Assembly: GCA_946481275.1 (NCBI GenBank)
Contig: CAMLMV010000070.1
Coordinates: 1 to 24,690, forward strand
Reading direction: 5' to 3'
DNA from: an uncultured Massilia sp.
Lineage (GTDB): Bacteria > Pseudomonadota > Gammaproteobacteria > Burkholderiales > Burkholderiaceae
DNA length: 24,690 nt
Within the stretch, counting starts at the first letter, position 1; each line of letters opens with the position of its first letter. The notes under the pieces were generated by a model. It was given only the letters and a program-made list of their open reading frames with translations. It made no database searches and had not been told where the DNA came from. Shown here in pieces: positions 16,900 through 24,690 of this stretch. The position numbers and the translations under genes are program-made.

Positions 16900-17784
16900 A
16901 TGGAAATTTTCGGCGTCCCCCTGCAGGCGATGATGAGCCAGCTGCTGCTGGGCCTGGTGAACGGTTCGTTCTACGCGATGCTGTCGCTGGGCCTGGCCGT
17001 CATCTTCGGCCTGCTCAACGTGATCAATTTTTCGCATGGCGCGTTGTACATGATGGGCGCGTTTGCCGCGTACATCGGCGTCACGTCGTTCGGATTGAAT
17101 TACTGGACGATGCTCGTGCTGGCGCCGCTCCTCGTCGGCGCGTTCGGCATCCTGATCGAAAAGACGATGCTGCGTTGGCTCTACAAGTTCGACCATTTGT
17201 ACGGCCTGCTGCTGACCTTCGGCATCACCTTGCTGCTGGAAGGCCTGTTCCGCTCGTTCTTCGGCGTGTCCGGTCAGACTCTGGACGTGCCGGAAGTGCT
17301 GTCCGGCGCCACCGACCTCGGCTTCATGATCCTGCCGAACTACCGCGCCTGGGTCGTGTTCGCCTCGCTCGTCGTGTGCCTGGCGACGTGGTTCACGATC
17401 GAAAAGACGCGGTTGGGCGCCTACCTGCGCGCCGGCACGGAAAACCCGAAACTGGTCGAAGCGTTCGGCGTCAACGTCCCGTTGATGGTGACATTGACCT
17501 ACGGCTTCGGCGTCGCGCTGGCGGGCTTTGCGGGCGTGCTGGCGGCGCCCGTCATCAACGTCACGCCGCTGATGGGCTCCAACCTGATCATCGTCGTGTT
17601 CGCCGTCGTCGTGATCGGCGGCATGGGGTCCATCCTCGGCTCCATCGTCACGGGCCTGGCGCTGGGCGTCATCGAAGGGCTCACGCGCGTGTATTACCCG
17701 GAAGCGTCGGAAGTCGTCGTGTTCGTCGTGATGGTGATCGTGCTGCTGCTGCGTCCCGCCGGCCTGTTCGGCAAGGAGAAATGA
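16900..17784 (+). CDS. livH: LivH-type ABC transporter permease
   Basis: 294 aa from the ATG at 16900 (MEIFGVPLQAMMSQLLLGLVNGSFYAMLSLGLAVIFGLLN); a GTG at 16894 would add two residues. Inner-membrane subunit with about eight hydrophobic segments. The typical LivH motif NVINFSHGALYMMGAF follows the first segments. The ATPase-coupling loop with EKTRLGAYLRAGTENPKLVEAFGVN lies at about 170-195. No clear ribosome binding site is visible. It lies 21 bases after the binding-protein gene and four bases before livM. Confidence 0.92.
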   Translation: MEIFGVPLQAMMSQLLLGLVNGSFYAMLSLGLAVIFGLLNVINFSHGALYMMGAFAAYIGVTSFGLNYWTMLVLAPLLVGAFGILIEKTMLRWLYKFDHLYGLLLTFGITLLLEGLFRSFFGVSGQTLDVPEVLSGATDLGFMILPNYRAWVVFASLVVCLATWFTIEKTRLGAYLRAGTENPKLVEAFGVNVPLMVTLTYGFGVALAGFAGVLAAPVINVTPLMGSNLIIVVFAVVVIGGMGSILGSIVTGLALGVIEGLTRVYYPEASEVVVFVVMVIVLLLRPAGLFGKEK

Positions 17785-17788
17785 GGCC

Positions 17789-18769
17789 ATGATCATGAAC
17801 AGAACCCTCGGCTACGGCCTCGCATTGGTGGTGGCGCTGGCGGCGCCGTTCGTCGGCTACCCGGTCTTCCTCATGAAGCTGCTGTGCTTCGGCCTGTTCG
17901 CCTGCGCCTTCAACCTGCTGATCGGCTATACCGGGTTGCTGTCGTTCGGCCATGCGGCGTTCTTCGGCGGCGCCGGCTACGTCACGGGCCATGCGCTGGC
18001 GGTGCTCGGTCTGCCGTTCGAGGCGGCGCTCGTGCTGGGCGTACTGGCGGCCGCGGCGCTGGGTTTCGTCATGGGACTGCTGGCGATCCGCCGCCAGGGC
18101 ATTTATTTTTCGATGATCACGCTGGCGCTCGCGCAGATGGTGTATTTCGCGGCGCTGCGCGCGCCATTTACGCATGGCGAGGATGGGCTGCAGGGCGTCC
18201 CGCGCGGCAAGCTGCTGGGCAGCATCGACCTCGGTAACGACCTGACCCTGTACTACGTCGTGCTGGCGATTTGCGTGGCCGGCTTCGCCCTGATCGTGCG
18301 CACGGTGCATTCGCCGTTCGGGCAGGTGCTGAAGGCGATCAAGGAAAACGAAGCGCGCGCCATGTCCCTGGGCTACGACGTGGACCGCTATAAACTCGTC
18401 GCCTTCGTCCTGTCGGCCGCGCTGGCCGGCCTGGCGGGTGCGACGAAGACCGTCGTGCTCGGCTTCGAGACGCTGACGGACGTGCACTGGACGATGTCCG
18501 GCCTCGTCATCCTGATGACGCTCGTGGGCGGCATGGGCACCCTGGCGGGCCCGATCCTGGGCGCCTTCCTTGTCGTCGCGCTGGAGAACAAGCTGGGCGA
18601 CCTGGGGAACTTCCTGGCCGAGACGACGCATGTAGAATGGTTCGCATCACTCGGAGAATCGGTGGGCATCGTCACCGGCCTCATCTTTGTCGCCTGCGTG
18701 CTGTTGTTCCGCCGGGGTATCGTCGGCGAGATCGCTGCGGTACTTCACGCTCCGGTTTCAAGGAGGTGA
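17789..18769 (+). CDS. livM: LivM-type ABC transporter permease
   Basis: 326 aa. Second membrane subunit of the importer, with LIGYTGLLSFGHAAFFGGAGYVTGHAL (the LivM counterpart of the LivH FSHGA motif) at about residue 44-70. The coupling loop includes HSPFGQVLKAIKENEARAMSLGYDVDRYK. About eight to nine hydrophobic segments. An alternative ATG lies two codons downstream. GAGG just before the start overlaps the livH stop. The livM stop TGA (18767-18769) follows directly on the AAGGAGG ribosome binding site of the next gene, which indicates translational coupling. Confidence 0.92.
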   Translation: MIMNRTLGYGLALVVALAAPFVGYPVFLMKLLCFGLFACAFNLLIGYTGLLSFGHAAFFGGAGYVTGHALAVLGLPFEAALVLGVLAAAALGFVMGLLAIRRQGIYFSMITLALAQMVYFAALRAPFTHGEDGLQGVPRGKLLGSIDLGNDLTLYYVVLAICVAGFALIVRTVHSPFGQVLKAIKENEARAMSLGYDVDRYKLVAFVLSAALAGLAGATKTVVLGFETLTDVHWTMSGLVILMTLVGGMGTLAGPILGAFLVVALENKLGDLGNFLAETTHVEWFASLGESVGIVTGLIFVACVLLFRRGIVGEIAAVLHAPVSRR

Positions 18770-18771
18770 AC

Positions 18772-19608
18772 GTGATCGACGAATCCCTCATGCTGGACGT
18801 CAACGGCATTCGCATCCACACGACGACGACGGGGCAGGGACCGGCCGTGCTGCTGCTGCACGGCTTTCCCGATACACACATCGTCTGGCGCAAGCAGGTC
18901 CCGGTACTGGCCGCTGCGGGCTTCCGCGTGCTGGCGCCGGACCTGCGCGGCTATGGTCGCAGCGACGCGCCGGGCGGCGTCTTCGACTACACGATGGACA
19001 AGCTGCGCGGCGACATGCTGGGCCTGCTCGACGCGCTGCACATCGACAAGGTCTTCCTCGTCGGCCACGACTGGGGCGGCATCATCGGCTGGCAGATCGC
19101 CGCGCTGGCGCCGGAGCGCGTGCACCGCTACGTGGCGATGTCCACCGGCCACCCGTACGCCATCGCGCGCGCCGGCATCCTGCAGCGCTTGCGCATGACT
19201 TATATTCTCGGCTTCATCATGCCCGGCATCGCGGAACATACGCTGCGCGCGGGCGACTGGTTCATCATGCGCCAGTTCACGGACGAGCCCGGCCAAGCCG
19301 ACCACTGGAAGCGCGACCTGTCGCCGCCGGGCCGGCTGACGGCCGCCCTGAACTATTACCGCGCCAACCTGAGCCTCGCCCTGCCGCGCGGACATCGCCA
19401 GGTGCGAGTGCCCGTGATGGGCTTGTGGAGCGACCGCGACCCGGCGCTGGGCGAAAAGCAGATGCGCGACTCGGCCCACTACGTCGACGGCGAATTCCGT
19501 TTCGAGCGCATCCGCGGCGCGGATCACTGGCTGCAACTGACGGCGGCCGACGAGGTCAACCGTTTGCTGCTGCAATTTCTCGAAGAAGGACGCGCGGCCG
19601 CGGTCTGA
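18772..19608 (+). CDS. Alpha/beta hydrolase, epoxide hydrolase-like
   Basis: 278 aa starting at GTG 18772, fixed by a perfect AAGGAGG (18760-18766) five bases before it; longer frames upstream lie inside livM. Oxyanion-hole motif HGFPDTH (30-36). Nucleophile elbow VGHDWGG with Asp100, so an Asp rather than Ser nucleophile, which points to epoxide hydrolases or haloalkane/fluoroacetate dehalogenases. Candidate acid Asp221 or Asp223 (WSDRDPAL) and catalytic His252 (GADHW). The lid contains ALNYYRAN (about 192-199), resembling the epoxide hydrolase lid tyrosine region, so I favour that activity. It is the last gene of the liv-type operon and tightly coupled to livM, suggesting it acts on the imported compound. 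Confidence 0.88.
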   Translation: MIDESLMLDVNGIRIHTTTTGQGPAVLLLHGFPDTHIVWRKQVPVLAAAGFRVLAPDLRGYGRSDAPGGVFDYTMDKLRGDMLGLLDALHIDKVFLVGHDWGGIIGWQIAALAPERVHRYVAMSTGHPYAIARAGILQRLRMTYILGFIMPGIAEHTLRAGDWFIMRQFTDEPGQADHWKRDLSPPGRLTAALNYYRANLSLALPRGHRQVRVPVMGLWSDRDPALGEKQMRDSAHYVDGEFRFERIRGADHWLQLTAADEVNRLLLQFLEEGRAAAV

Positions 19609-19610
19609 GT

Positions 19611-19627
19611 TTGTTGCGTCGCAACAA
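19611..19627. promoter_or_regulatory. Perfect inverted repeat upstream of the TauE/SafE-type gene
   Basis: TTGTTGCG-T-CGCAACAA, 8-bp arms with one central base, just after the hydrolase stop. A TACAAT hexamer (19639-19644) downstream could be a -10 element, with the repeat covering the -35 area, so an operator is more likely than a terminator (no T-run, too small a loop). Confidence 0.4.
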
Positions 19628-19667
19628 GGCTGCCGGACTACAATAGCGCTTTTAGGCGCTATTCATC

Positions 19668-20438
19668 ATGTTCGATTTTGCCCTGCTGGCCGTCGCGGCC
19701 TTCGTTGCCGGTCTCGTGGATGCTGTCGTCGGTGGGGGAGGATTGATCCAGATCCCGGCGATGTTTGCCATGTTCCCGCGGGAGGTGCCGGCGACCTTGC
19801 TTGGCACGAACAAGTTGGCGGCGATGTTCGGGACGGCCGTGGCCGCGATCAAATACTCCCGTCGCGTGACGGTTGCCTGGAGCACGGCGGCGCCGGCGGC
19901 CCTCGCCGCGTTCGCGCTGTCGTTCATCGGTGCGTGGACGGTGACCCGTGTGCCGGGCGACTTCGTGAGAAGTCTTCTGCCGCTGATCCTTGTCGCGGTG
20001 GCCGTGTACACGTACAAGAAGAAAGACCTGGGCGCCGTACATGCGCCGGCCCACAGCGGCATGAACGAGCGGCTGCTGGCGATGGGTGTCGGCGCCGCGA
20101 TCGGTTTCTATGACGGCTTCTTCGGTCCCGGCACAGGCAGCTTCCTGATCTTCCTGTTCGTCCGTTTCTTTGGGTTCGACTTCCTCAGCGCGTCGGCGGC
20201 GGCGAAGATCGTCAACGTCGCCTGCAATATCTCCGCGCTGATCTGGTTCGGCTACAGCGGCCATCTGCTCTGGCAACTGGGCTTGCTCATGGCCGTGTGC
20301 CAGATCGCCGGGTCACTGGTCGGGACGCGACTGGCGCTAAAGCACGGCAGCGGCTTCGTGCGCAAGCTGTTCCTCGTCGTCGTCGGGCTGTTGATCGTAA
20401 AGACAGCATTCGATACGTTCAAACGTCTGGGCTGGTGA
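19668..20438 (+). CDS. TauE/SafE (DUF81, YfcA-like) membrane transporter
   Basis: 256 aa integral inner-membrane protein with about seven or eight hydrophobic segments. The family pattern is clear in two related halves: FVAGLVDAVVGGGGLIQIPA near residue 13-32, with LLGTNKLAAMFGT following, and YDGFFGPGTGSFLIFLF near 148-164, with SASAAAKIVNVACNISAL following. Family members are linked to export or uptake of small sulfur-containing or organic anions (sulfite, sulfoacetate, taurine-related), but the substrate of this YfcA-like branch is unknown. It has its own putative promoter region. Its stop codon is followed after one base by a parS-like site. Confidence 0.92.
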   Translation: MFDFALLAVAAFVAGLVDAVVGGGGLIQIPAMFAMFPREVPATLLGTNKLAAMFGTAVAAIKYSRRVTVAWSTAAPAALAAFALSFIGAWTVTRVPGDFVRSLLPLILVAVAVYTYKKKDLGAVHAPAHSGMNERLLAMGVGAAIGFYDGFFGPGTGSFLIFLFVRFFGFDFLSASAAAKIVNVACNISALIWFGYSGHLLWQLGLLMAVCQIAGSLVGTRLALKHGSGFVRKLFLVVVGLLIVKTAFDTFKRLGW

Positions 20439-20439
20439 T

Positions 20440-20455
20440 TGTTTCACGTGGAACA
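20440..20455. promoter_or_regulatory. parS: parS site 1
   Basis: TGTTTCACGTGGAACA. Its complement matches the bacterial consensus TGTTNCACGTGAAACA exactly with N = C. Expected ParB binding and loading site near the origin. Confidence 0.85.
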
Positions 20456-20662
20456 GTCAACGCGACTTGCGGACGTGCGTTGGTAGACCCCACGCGTCAC
20501 CGGGCCGTCGACGACCCAGTAGCCGGGCCGATTCGGTCCGGCGAGGCGCTTCAGCAGGATGGTGGCATGCGGACCGTCGTCTTCGTCAGCATAACCGGCG
20601 GCGTGGCGCGTTCTCGTATTGTCGCAGGCGAGCTCCCACGCCGACAGTGGGGCTCGCGGCAA
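20444..20662 (-). CDS. Possible small protein of unknown function
   Basis: A 72-codon frame with GC-rich third positions, as expected for coding DNA here. Its sequence has an orderly C-terminal part (LLKRLAGPNRPGYWVVDGP). The only usable starts are TTG 20662 or internal CTG/GTG codons, and no ribosome binding site is seen. Its stop codon lies inside parS site 1. No family recognised. It may be a real small gene or a chance frame. Confidence 0.3.
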   Translation of the reverse strand: MPRAPLSAWELACDNTRTRHAAGYADEDDGPHATILLKRLAGPNRPGYWVVDGPVTRGVYQRTSASRVDCST

Positions 20663-20698
20663 GGTCGAGTGAGTGTGGCGAAAACCCTAACACGACAC

Positions 20699-20714
20699 TG
20701 TTTCACGTGAAACA
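20699..20714. promoter_or_regulatory. parS: parS site 2
   Basis: TGTTTCACGTGAAACA, a perfect 16-bp palindrome and exact consensus match, 86 bp upstream of the mnmG start codon. Confidence 0.92.
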
Positions 20715-20761
20715 AATCGTCGTTTTCGCGGCCGAGCCGAAGCCGCACGGAAAAAAGAATC

Positions 20762-20767
20762 TATAAT
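20762..20767 (+). promoter_or_regulatory. Candidate -10 element of the mnmG operon
   Basis: A perfect TATAAT, 33 bases before the start codon. No TTGACA-like -35 at 16-18 bp; the region there is GC-rich. Confidence 0.45.
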
Positions 20768-20800
20768 CCCTTCTTAATCCTCCTCGCAACACACTCCATC

Positions 20801-22735
20801 ATGCTATTTCCGACTGAATTCGACGTGATCGTCGTTGGCGGCGGCCATGCCGGCACCGAAGCGGCGCTCGCGTCTGCGCGCATGGGCCAGAAGACCCTGT
20901 TGCTCACTCATAACATCGAAACCCTGGGTGCGATGTCCTGCAACCCGTCCATCGGCGGTATCGGCAAGGGCCATCTCGTCAAGGAAGTGGACGCCATGGG
21001 CGGCGCGATGGCCATTGCCACCGACGAAGCCGGTATCCAGTTCCGCATCCTGAACTCTTCGAAGGGTCCGGCCGTGCGCGCCACGCGTGCGCAGGCCGAC
21101 CGCATGCTGTACAAGCAGGCGATCCGTTCGCGCCTGGAAAACCAGCCGAACCTGTGGCTGTTCCAGCAGGCCGTCGACGACCTGATGGTCGAAGGCGACC
21201 GTGTCGTCGGCGCCGTCACGCAGATCGGCCTGCGCTTCCGCGCGCGCGCCGTCGTGCTGACGGCCGGTACTTTCCTCGACGGTAAGATCCACGTCGGCCT
21301 GCAAAATTACTCGGCCGGCCGTGCCGGTGACCCGCCGGCGGTATCGCTGTCGTCGCGCCTGAAAGAACTCAAACTGCCGCAGGGCCGCCTCAAAACCGGC
21401 ACGCCGCCGCGCATCGATGGCCGCAGCATCGACTTCGCCGTCATGACGGAACAGCCGGGCGACCTCGATCCGGTCCCGGTGTTTTCGTACATGGGCAATG
21501 CCGCGATGCATCCGAAGCAATTGCCCTGCTGGGTCACGCACACAAATGCGCAGACGCACGACATCATCCGCAACGGCCTCGACCGCAGCCCGATGTACAC
21601 GGGCGTGATCGAGGGCGTCGGCCCGCGCTACTGCCCGTCGATCGAAGACAAGATCCACCGTTTCGCGTCGAAGGAATCGCACCAGATCTTCCTCGAGCCG
21701 GAAGGCCTCACCACGAACGAGTTTTATCCGAACGGTATCTCGACGAGCCTGCCGTTCGACGTGCAGCTGGCCTTGGTGCGCTCGATGCGCGGCCTGGAAA
21801 ACGCATTCATCCTGCGCCCTGGCTATGCGATCGAATACGATTATTTCGACCCGCGCGGCCTGAAGGCATCGCTGGAGACGAAGGCGATCCAGGGCCTGTT
21901 CTTCGCCGGCCAGATCAACGGCACCACCGGCTACGAAGAAGCGGCGGCCCAGGGCATGCTGGCAGGTATCAACGCGGCGCTGCAGACGCAGGGGCGCGAT
22001 GCGTGGACGCCGTCGCGCTCCGAAGCGTACCTCGGCGTGCTCGTCGACGATCTCACGACGCAGGGTGTGGCGGAACCGTACCGCATGTTCACGAGCCGCG
22101 CCGAATACCGCCTGTCGCTGCGCGAAGACAATGCGGATATGCGCCTGACAGAGATCGGTCGCAAGCTGGGCGTCGTCGGCGATGCGCAGTGGGAAGCGTT
22201 CGAGCGCAAGCGTGAAGCGGTCGCGCGCGAACTGGAACGACTGCGGGCGACGTGGGTGAATCCACGCATCCTCGCCGCAGCCGAATCCGAACGCGTGATC
22301 GGCCAGGCCATTGAGCGCGAGTACAACCTGGCGGACCTGCTGCGCCGTCCGGGTGTGGAGTACGACAAGCTGGTCACCCTGCAGGGTGTCGACGGCCAGG
22401 CGCTGGGCGGTCCGGGCGTGGAAGATCCGGCCGTGAAGGAGCAGGTCGAGATCCAGCTGAAGTATTCGGGCTATATCGACCGCCAGGCACGCGAGGTCGA
22501 ACGCCACGATCACTATGAAAACCTGAAACTGCCCGAGAACCTGAACTATCTCGAGATTGCGGCGTTGTCGATCGAAGTGCGCCAGAAGCTCGATAAGCAG
22601 CGTCCGGAAACGCTGGGCCAGGCCTCGCGCATTTCTGGTGTGACGCCGGCGGCAATTTCCCTGCTGCTCGTGCACCTGAAAAAACGTGGCGCCAAAGGTT
22701 TTGGGAGTGTCCCGAACGAGGAATCGGCCGCATGA
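20801..22735 (+). CDS. mnmG: tRNA uridine-5-carboxymethylaminomethyl(34) synthesis protein MnmG (GidA)
   Basis: 644 aa, the usual length. With MnmE it installs the (carboxymethyl)aminomethyl group on wobble U34 of tRNAs, using FAD, NADH and methylene-THF. FAD-binding [12 protein letters not shown] (GGGHAG at 13-18), the [20 protein letters not shown] segment with its conserved Cys, the family signature [12 protein letters not shown] (about residues 270-281), [16 protein letters not shown] (about 369-384), and the helical C-terminal domain for MnmE/tRNA contact are all present. There is no clear ribosome binding site before the ATG. It overlaps rsmG by four bases (ATGA). The mnmG-rsmG-parA-parB order is the classical origin-proximal arrangement. 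Confidence 0.98.
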   Translation: MLFPTEFDVIVVGGGHAGTEAALASARMGQKTLLLTHNIETLGAMSCNPSIGGIGKGHLVKEVDAMGGAMAIATDEAGIQFRILNSSKGPAVRATRAQADRMLYKQAIRSRLENQPNLWLFQQAVDDLMVEGDRVVGAVTQIGLRFRARAVVLTAGTFLDGKIHVGLQNYSAGRAGDPPAVSLSSRLKELKLPQGRLKTGTPPRIDGRSIDFAVMTEQPGDLDPVPVFSYMGNAAMHPKQLPCWVTHTNAQTHDIIRNGLDRSPMYTGVIEGVGPRYCPSIEDKIHRFASKESHQIFLEPEGLTTNEFYPNGISTSLPFDVQLALVRSMRGLENAFILRPGYAIEYDYFDPRGLKASLETKAIQGLFFAGQINGTTGYEEAAAQGMLAGINAALQTQGRDAWTPSRSEAYLGVLVDDLTTQGVAEPYRMFTSRAEYRLSLREDNADMRLTEIGRKLGVVGDAQWEAFERKREAVARELERLRATWVNPRILAAAESERVIGQAIEREYNLADLLRRPGVEYDKLVTLQGVDGQALGGPGVEDPAVKEQVEIQLKYSGYIDRQAREVERHDHYENLKLPENLNYLEIAALSIEVRQKLDKQRPETLGQASRISGVTPAAISLLLVHLKKRGAKGFGSVPNEESAA

Positions 22736-23379
22736 AGAATTTCGATCGAGCGGCCTTGTCTGCCGTGCTGGACGAGGGCATCGCCGCGATGCGTCTCGAC
22801 GTCAGTCCGGCCCAGCAGGACAAGCTGATGAATTACCTGGCCCTGATGTTCAAGTGGAATGCGGTCTATAACCTGACGTCGTTGCGCGACCCGATGCAGA
22901 TGGTCACGCACCATCTGCTGGACTCGCTGGCCGCCGTGCCGGCCTTCGCGGCCGCGAAAAACGTGCTCGACGTGGGTTCTGGCGGCGGTCTGCCCGGCAT
23001 CGTGCTGGCAATCGTGCGGCCAGACATGAAAGTGTCGATGATCGACACGGTCCACAAAAAAACGGCGTTTCTTACGCAGGTGAAGGCGGAGCTGGGCCTG
23101 GCCAACGTCACGGTGTACACGGCACGGGTGGAGCAACTGCAGGTGAGCGAGAAATTCGACGTCATCACCTCGCGTGCATTTGCCGACCTGTCGGATTTCG
23201 TCAACTGGTCTTCGCACCTGCTGGCAGACGGCGGACGTTATATCGCCTTGAAAGGGGTGGCCCCGAAAGACGAACAGGAAAGGCTGCCGGCAGAATGGAA
23301 GGTCGACAAGGTGGAACCGCTGGACGTACCGAGGCTAGGCGCCGAACGCCACCTGGTATTCATCGAACGTTCCACGTGA
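22732..23379 (+). CDS. rsmG: 16S rRNA (guanine-527-N7) methyltransferase RsmG (GidB)
   Basis: 215 aa. SAM-dependent methylation of G527 in the 530 loop of 16S rRNA; loss gives low-level streptomycin resistance in other bacteria. The family motif [13 protein letters not shown] (about 43-55) is followed by HHLLDSL, the SAM-binding [15 protein letters not shown] (about 80-94), and SRAFADL (about 147-153). The start codon lies in the mnmG stop, so the two are translationally coupled. The last five codons, including the stop, form most of parS site 3, so the C-terminal ERST sequence is partly dictated by that site. Confidence 0.97.
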   Translation: MKNFDRAALSAVLDEGIAAMRLDVSPAQQDKLMNYLALMFKWNAVYNLTSLRDPMQMVTHHLLDSLAAVPAFAAAKNVLDVGSGGGLPGIVLAIVRPDMKVSMIDTVHKKTAFLTQVKAELGLANVTVYTARVEQLQVSEKFDVITSRAFADLSDFVNWSSHLLADGGRYIALKGVAPKDEQERLPAEWKVDKVEPLDVPRLGAERHLVFIERST

Positions 23380-23383
23380 AACA
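23368..23383. promoter_or_regulatory. parS: parS site 3, overlapping the rsmG stop codon
   Basis: CGTTCCACGTGAAACA, 15 of 16 positions of the consensus TGTTNCACGTGAAACA (first base differs). It spans the 3' end of rsmG and lies 113 bp before parA. Confidence 0.75.
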
Positions 23384-23411
23384 ATCCCGGCAACGCACAA
23401 GCAGATAAACT

Positions 23412-23457
23412 GTATAAACAGTTTATACCGTTATTATCATATAAATCGTATAAATCG
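23412..23457. promoter_or_regulatory. AT-rich repeats upstream of parA
   Basis: Palindrome GTATAAAC-A-GTTTATAC (23412-23428), then a tandem direct repeat of TATAAATCG (23440-23448 and 23449-23457). A further GTATTAACCGTAT follows at 23466-23478. The repeats sit in the 116-bp gap between rsmG and parA and are likely promoter or operator elements for parAB; binding partner unknown. Confidence 0.5.
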
Positions 23458-23495
23458 TTTTAATGGTATTAACCGTATGACTGATAAAGGCATAC

Positions 23496-24266
23496 ATGGC
23501 GAAAATTTTTTGCGTAGCAAACCAGAAGGGCGGGGTCGGCAAGACCACGACCAGCGTGAACCTGTCCGCCGGCCTCGCCAGGCTGAACCAGCGCGTGCTG
23601 CTGGTCGACCTCGACCCGCAGGGCAATGCCACCATGGGCGCGGGCATCAACAAGGCGGGGCTGACCTCGTCGATCTATGAGGTGCTGCTGGGCGAGGCCG
23701 ATGTGGCCACGGCGCGCCTGCGCAGCGAAGCAGGGCGCTTCGACGTGCTGCCCGCCAACCGCGAACTGGCAGGCGCCGAAGTGGAGATGGTCGAGCTGGA
23801 AAACCGCGAGCGCCGCCTGAAGGAAGCGCTGGCCAAGGTCGATGCCGACTACGATTTCATTTTGATCGACTGCCCGCCCGCGCTGTCGATGCTGACCCTG
23901 AACGGTCTCGTGTCCGCGCACGGCGTCATCATCCCGATGCAGTGCGAGTATTACGCGCTGGAAGGCCTGTCGGATCTCGTGAACACGATCAAGAAGGTGC
24001 ATGCGAACCTGAACCATGATCTGCGCATCATCGGCCTGCTGCGCGTGATGTTCGATCCGCGCATGACGCTGTCGCAGCAGGTGTCGGCGCAGCTCGAGCA
24101 GCATTTCGGCGACAAGGTGTTCAAGACGATCATCCCGCGCAACGTGCGCCTGGCGGAAGCGCCGTCGTACGGCATCCCGGGCGTCACGTTCGACCCGTCT
24201 TCGAAAGGCGCGCAGGCCTACATCGCCTTCGGTGCCGAGATGGTCGAGCGCATCAAGACTATGTAA
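23496..24266 (+). CDS. parA: Chromosome-partitioning ATPase ParA (Soj-like)
   Basis: 256 aa, the short chromosomal type without an N-terminal DNA-binding domain. The deviant Walker A NQKGGVGKTTTSVNLSAGLA carries the signature Lys11 and the phosphate-binding Lys16. Further motifs are VDLDPQGNAT (Walker A' region, 37-46), FILIDCPPALSMLTLNGL (Walker B, about 121-138) and RLAEAPSYGIP near residue 215. ATP-bound dimers coat the nucleoid and move ParB-parS complexes. AAAGG lies about eight bases before the ATG. An overlapping +1-frame start at 23477 is a chance frame. It is followed after 18 bases by parB. Confidence 0.97.
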   Translation: MAKIFCVANQKGGVGKTTTSVNLSAGLARLNQRVLLVDLDPQGNATMGAGINKAGLTSSIYEVLLGEADVATARLRSEAGRFDVLPANRELAGAEVEMVELENRERRLKEALAKVDADYDFILIDCPPALSMLTLNGLVSAHGVIIPMQCEYYALEGLSDLVNTIKKVHANLNHDLRIIGLLRVMFDPRMTLSQQVSAQLEQHFGDKVFKTIIPRNVRLAEAPSYGIPGVTFDPSSKGAQAYIAFGAEMVERIKTM

Positions 24267-24284
24267 CCAGAACTTATCAACGTC

Positions 24285-24690
24285 ATGGCAACCAAAAAAC
24301 TCAAAGGACTCGGCCGCGGTCTCGACGCGCTGCTGGGTGGAGACGCTCCCGAGACGCCCGCCGCGCCAAGCGGTGCGCCGTCCCTGCTGCCGGTCGGTCA
24401 GATCCAGGCCGGCAAATACCAGCCGCGCACGCGCATGGACGACGGTTCGCTGGCCGAACTGGCCGCGTCGATCAAATCCCAGGGCATCATGCAGCCCGTG
24501 CTTGTGCGCCCGATCGACGTATCGTCATCCGGCGCGCGCTACGAGATCATCGCCGGCGAACGCCGCTTCCGCGCCGCCCAGCTGGCGGGACTGGACGAGA
24601 TCCCCGTGCTCGTGCGCGAAGTGGACGACCAGAACGCCGCCGCGATGGCGCTGATCGAGAACATCCAGCGCGAAGACCTGAACCCGCTGG
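24285..24690 (+). CDS. parB: Chromosome-partitioning protein ParB (3' end beyond the window)
   Basis: The first 135 codons are present (MATKKLKGLGRGLDALLGGD). The N-terminal ParA-stimulating segment KGLGRGLDALL is at 7-17. The CTPase/ParB-Srx domain begins near residue 34 (LLPVGQIQAGKYQPRTRMDD). The GERRFRAAQLAG motif (about 91-102), which binds CTP and is needed for spreading, is intact, and ALIENIQREDLNPL leads into the missing parS-binding helix-turn-helix. It forms an operon with parA. Three parS-like sites lie upstream within 4 kb. Confidence 0.96.
   Translation, partial: MATKKLKGLGRGLDALLGGDAPETPAAPSGAPSLLPVGQIQAGKYQPRTRMDDGSLAELAASIKSQGIMQPVLVRPIDVSSSGARYEIIAGERRFRAAQLAGLDEIPVLVREVDDQNAAAMALIENIQREDLNPL

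Larger units (their letters stand above)
20456..20800. other. Intergenic region before mnmG
   Basis: Contains the doubtful small - strand frame, parS site 2 and a TATAAT hexamer 34 bases before the mnmG start. Nothing else seen. Confidence 0.6.

Noticed and set aside
15784..17796. 670-codon open frame on the - strand
   Set aside because: Antisense shadow of the binding-protein and livH genes; the translation is His/Gln/Arg-rich with no domain.
19611..19627. Inverted repeat as terminator of the hydrolase gene
   Set aside because: One-base centre and no U-run. More like an operator; kept only as a regulatory candidate.
20804..22675. 623-codon open frame on the - strand
   Set aside because: Shadow of mnmG, which is unmistakable on the + strand.

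Overview
The window looks like an origin-proximal chromosomal segment of a high-GC betaproteobacterium, most likely Oxalobacteraceae (Massilia/Duganella/Janthinobacterium type). This rests on the gene set and the mnmG-rsmG-parA-parB order; no database search was possible, so the taxon is an inference. Almost all genes lie on the + strand.

Layout. Positions 1-254 hold the end of a two-cluster ferredoxin gene. It is followed by a chemoreceptor (630-2210) and an exported chalcone-isomerase-like protein (2262-2864). An AT-rich gene-poor stretch (2865-3421) leads to a small membrane protein (-) that is divergent from a LysR regulator (3820-4800). Next is a proline/alanine catabolism block: an Lrp/AsnC regulator (-), divergent from bifunctional putA (5469-9104), then alanine dehydrogenase. 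A nucleosidase of the MTA/SAH family (-) converges on ald and overlaps it by 31 bp.

The standout is the 1.3-kb non-coding region 11068-12406. It carries three diverged copies of a roughly 200-bp module. Each copy has two inverted pairs of DnaA boxes at near-invariant spacing (17 bp within a pair, 141-142 bp between pairs), flanked by GTAAAC/GTTTAC and an IHF-like core. I count eleven DnaA boxes plus degenerate ones. With the G/C bias apparently changing sign here, and with parS sites and parAB 8-13 kb away, this is a strong candidate for the chromosomal replication origin. The main alternative is a DnaA-titration locus. dnaA itself is not in the window.

Right of it are a GMC-family oxidoreductase (12407-14032) and a six-gene operon (14169-19608). 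The operon encodes a LivGF/binding protein/LivHM ABC importer plus a translationally coupled epoxide-hydrolase-like enzyme. The LivF subunit has Arg instead of the Walker A Lys. A TauE/SafE-type permease (19668-20438) follows. The last segment is the classical chromosome-maintenance block: mnmG, rsmG, parA and a truncated parB. Three parS-like sites lie around it, one just after the permease stop codon, one upstream of mnmG, and one spanning the rsmG stop codon.
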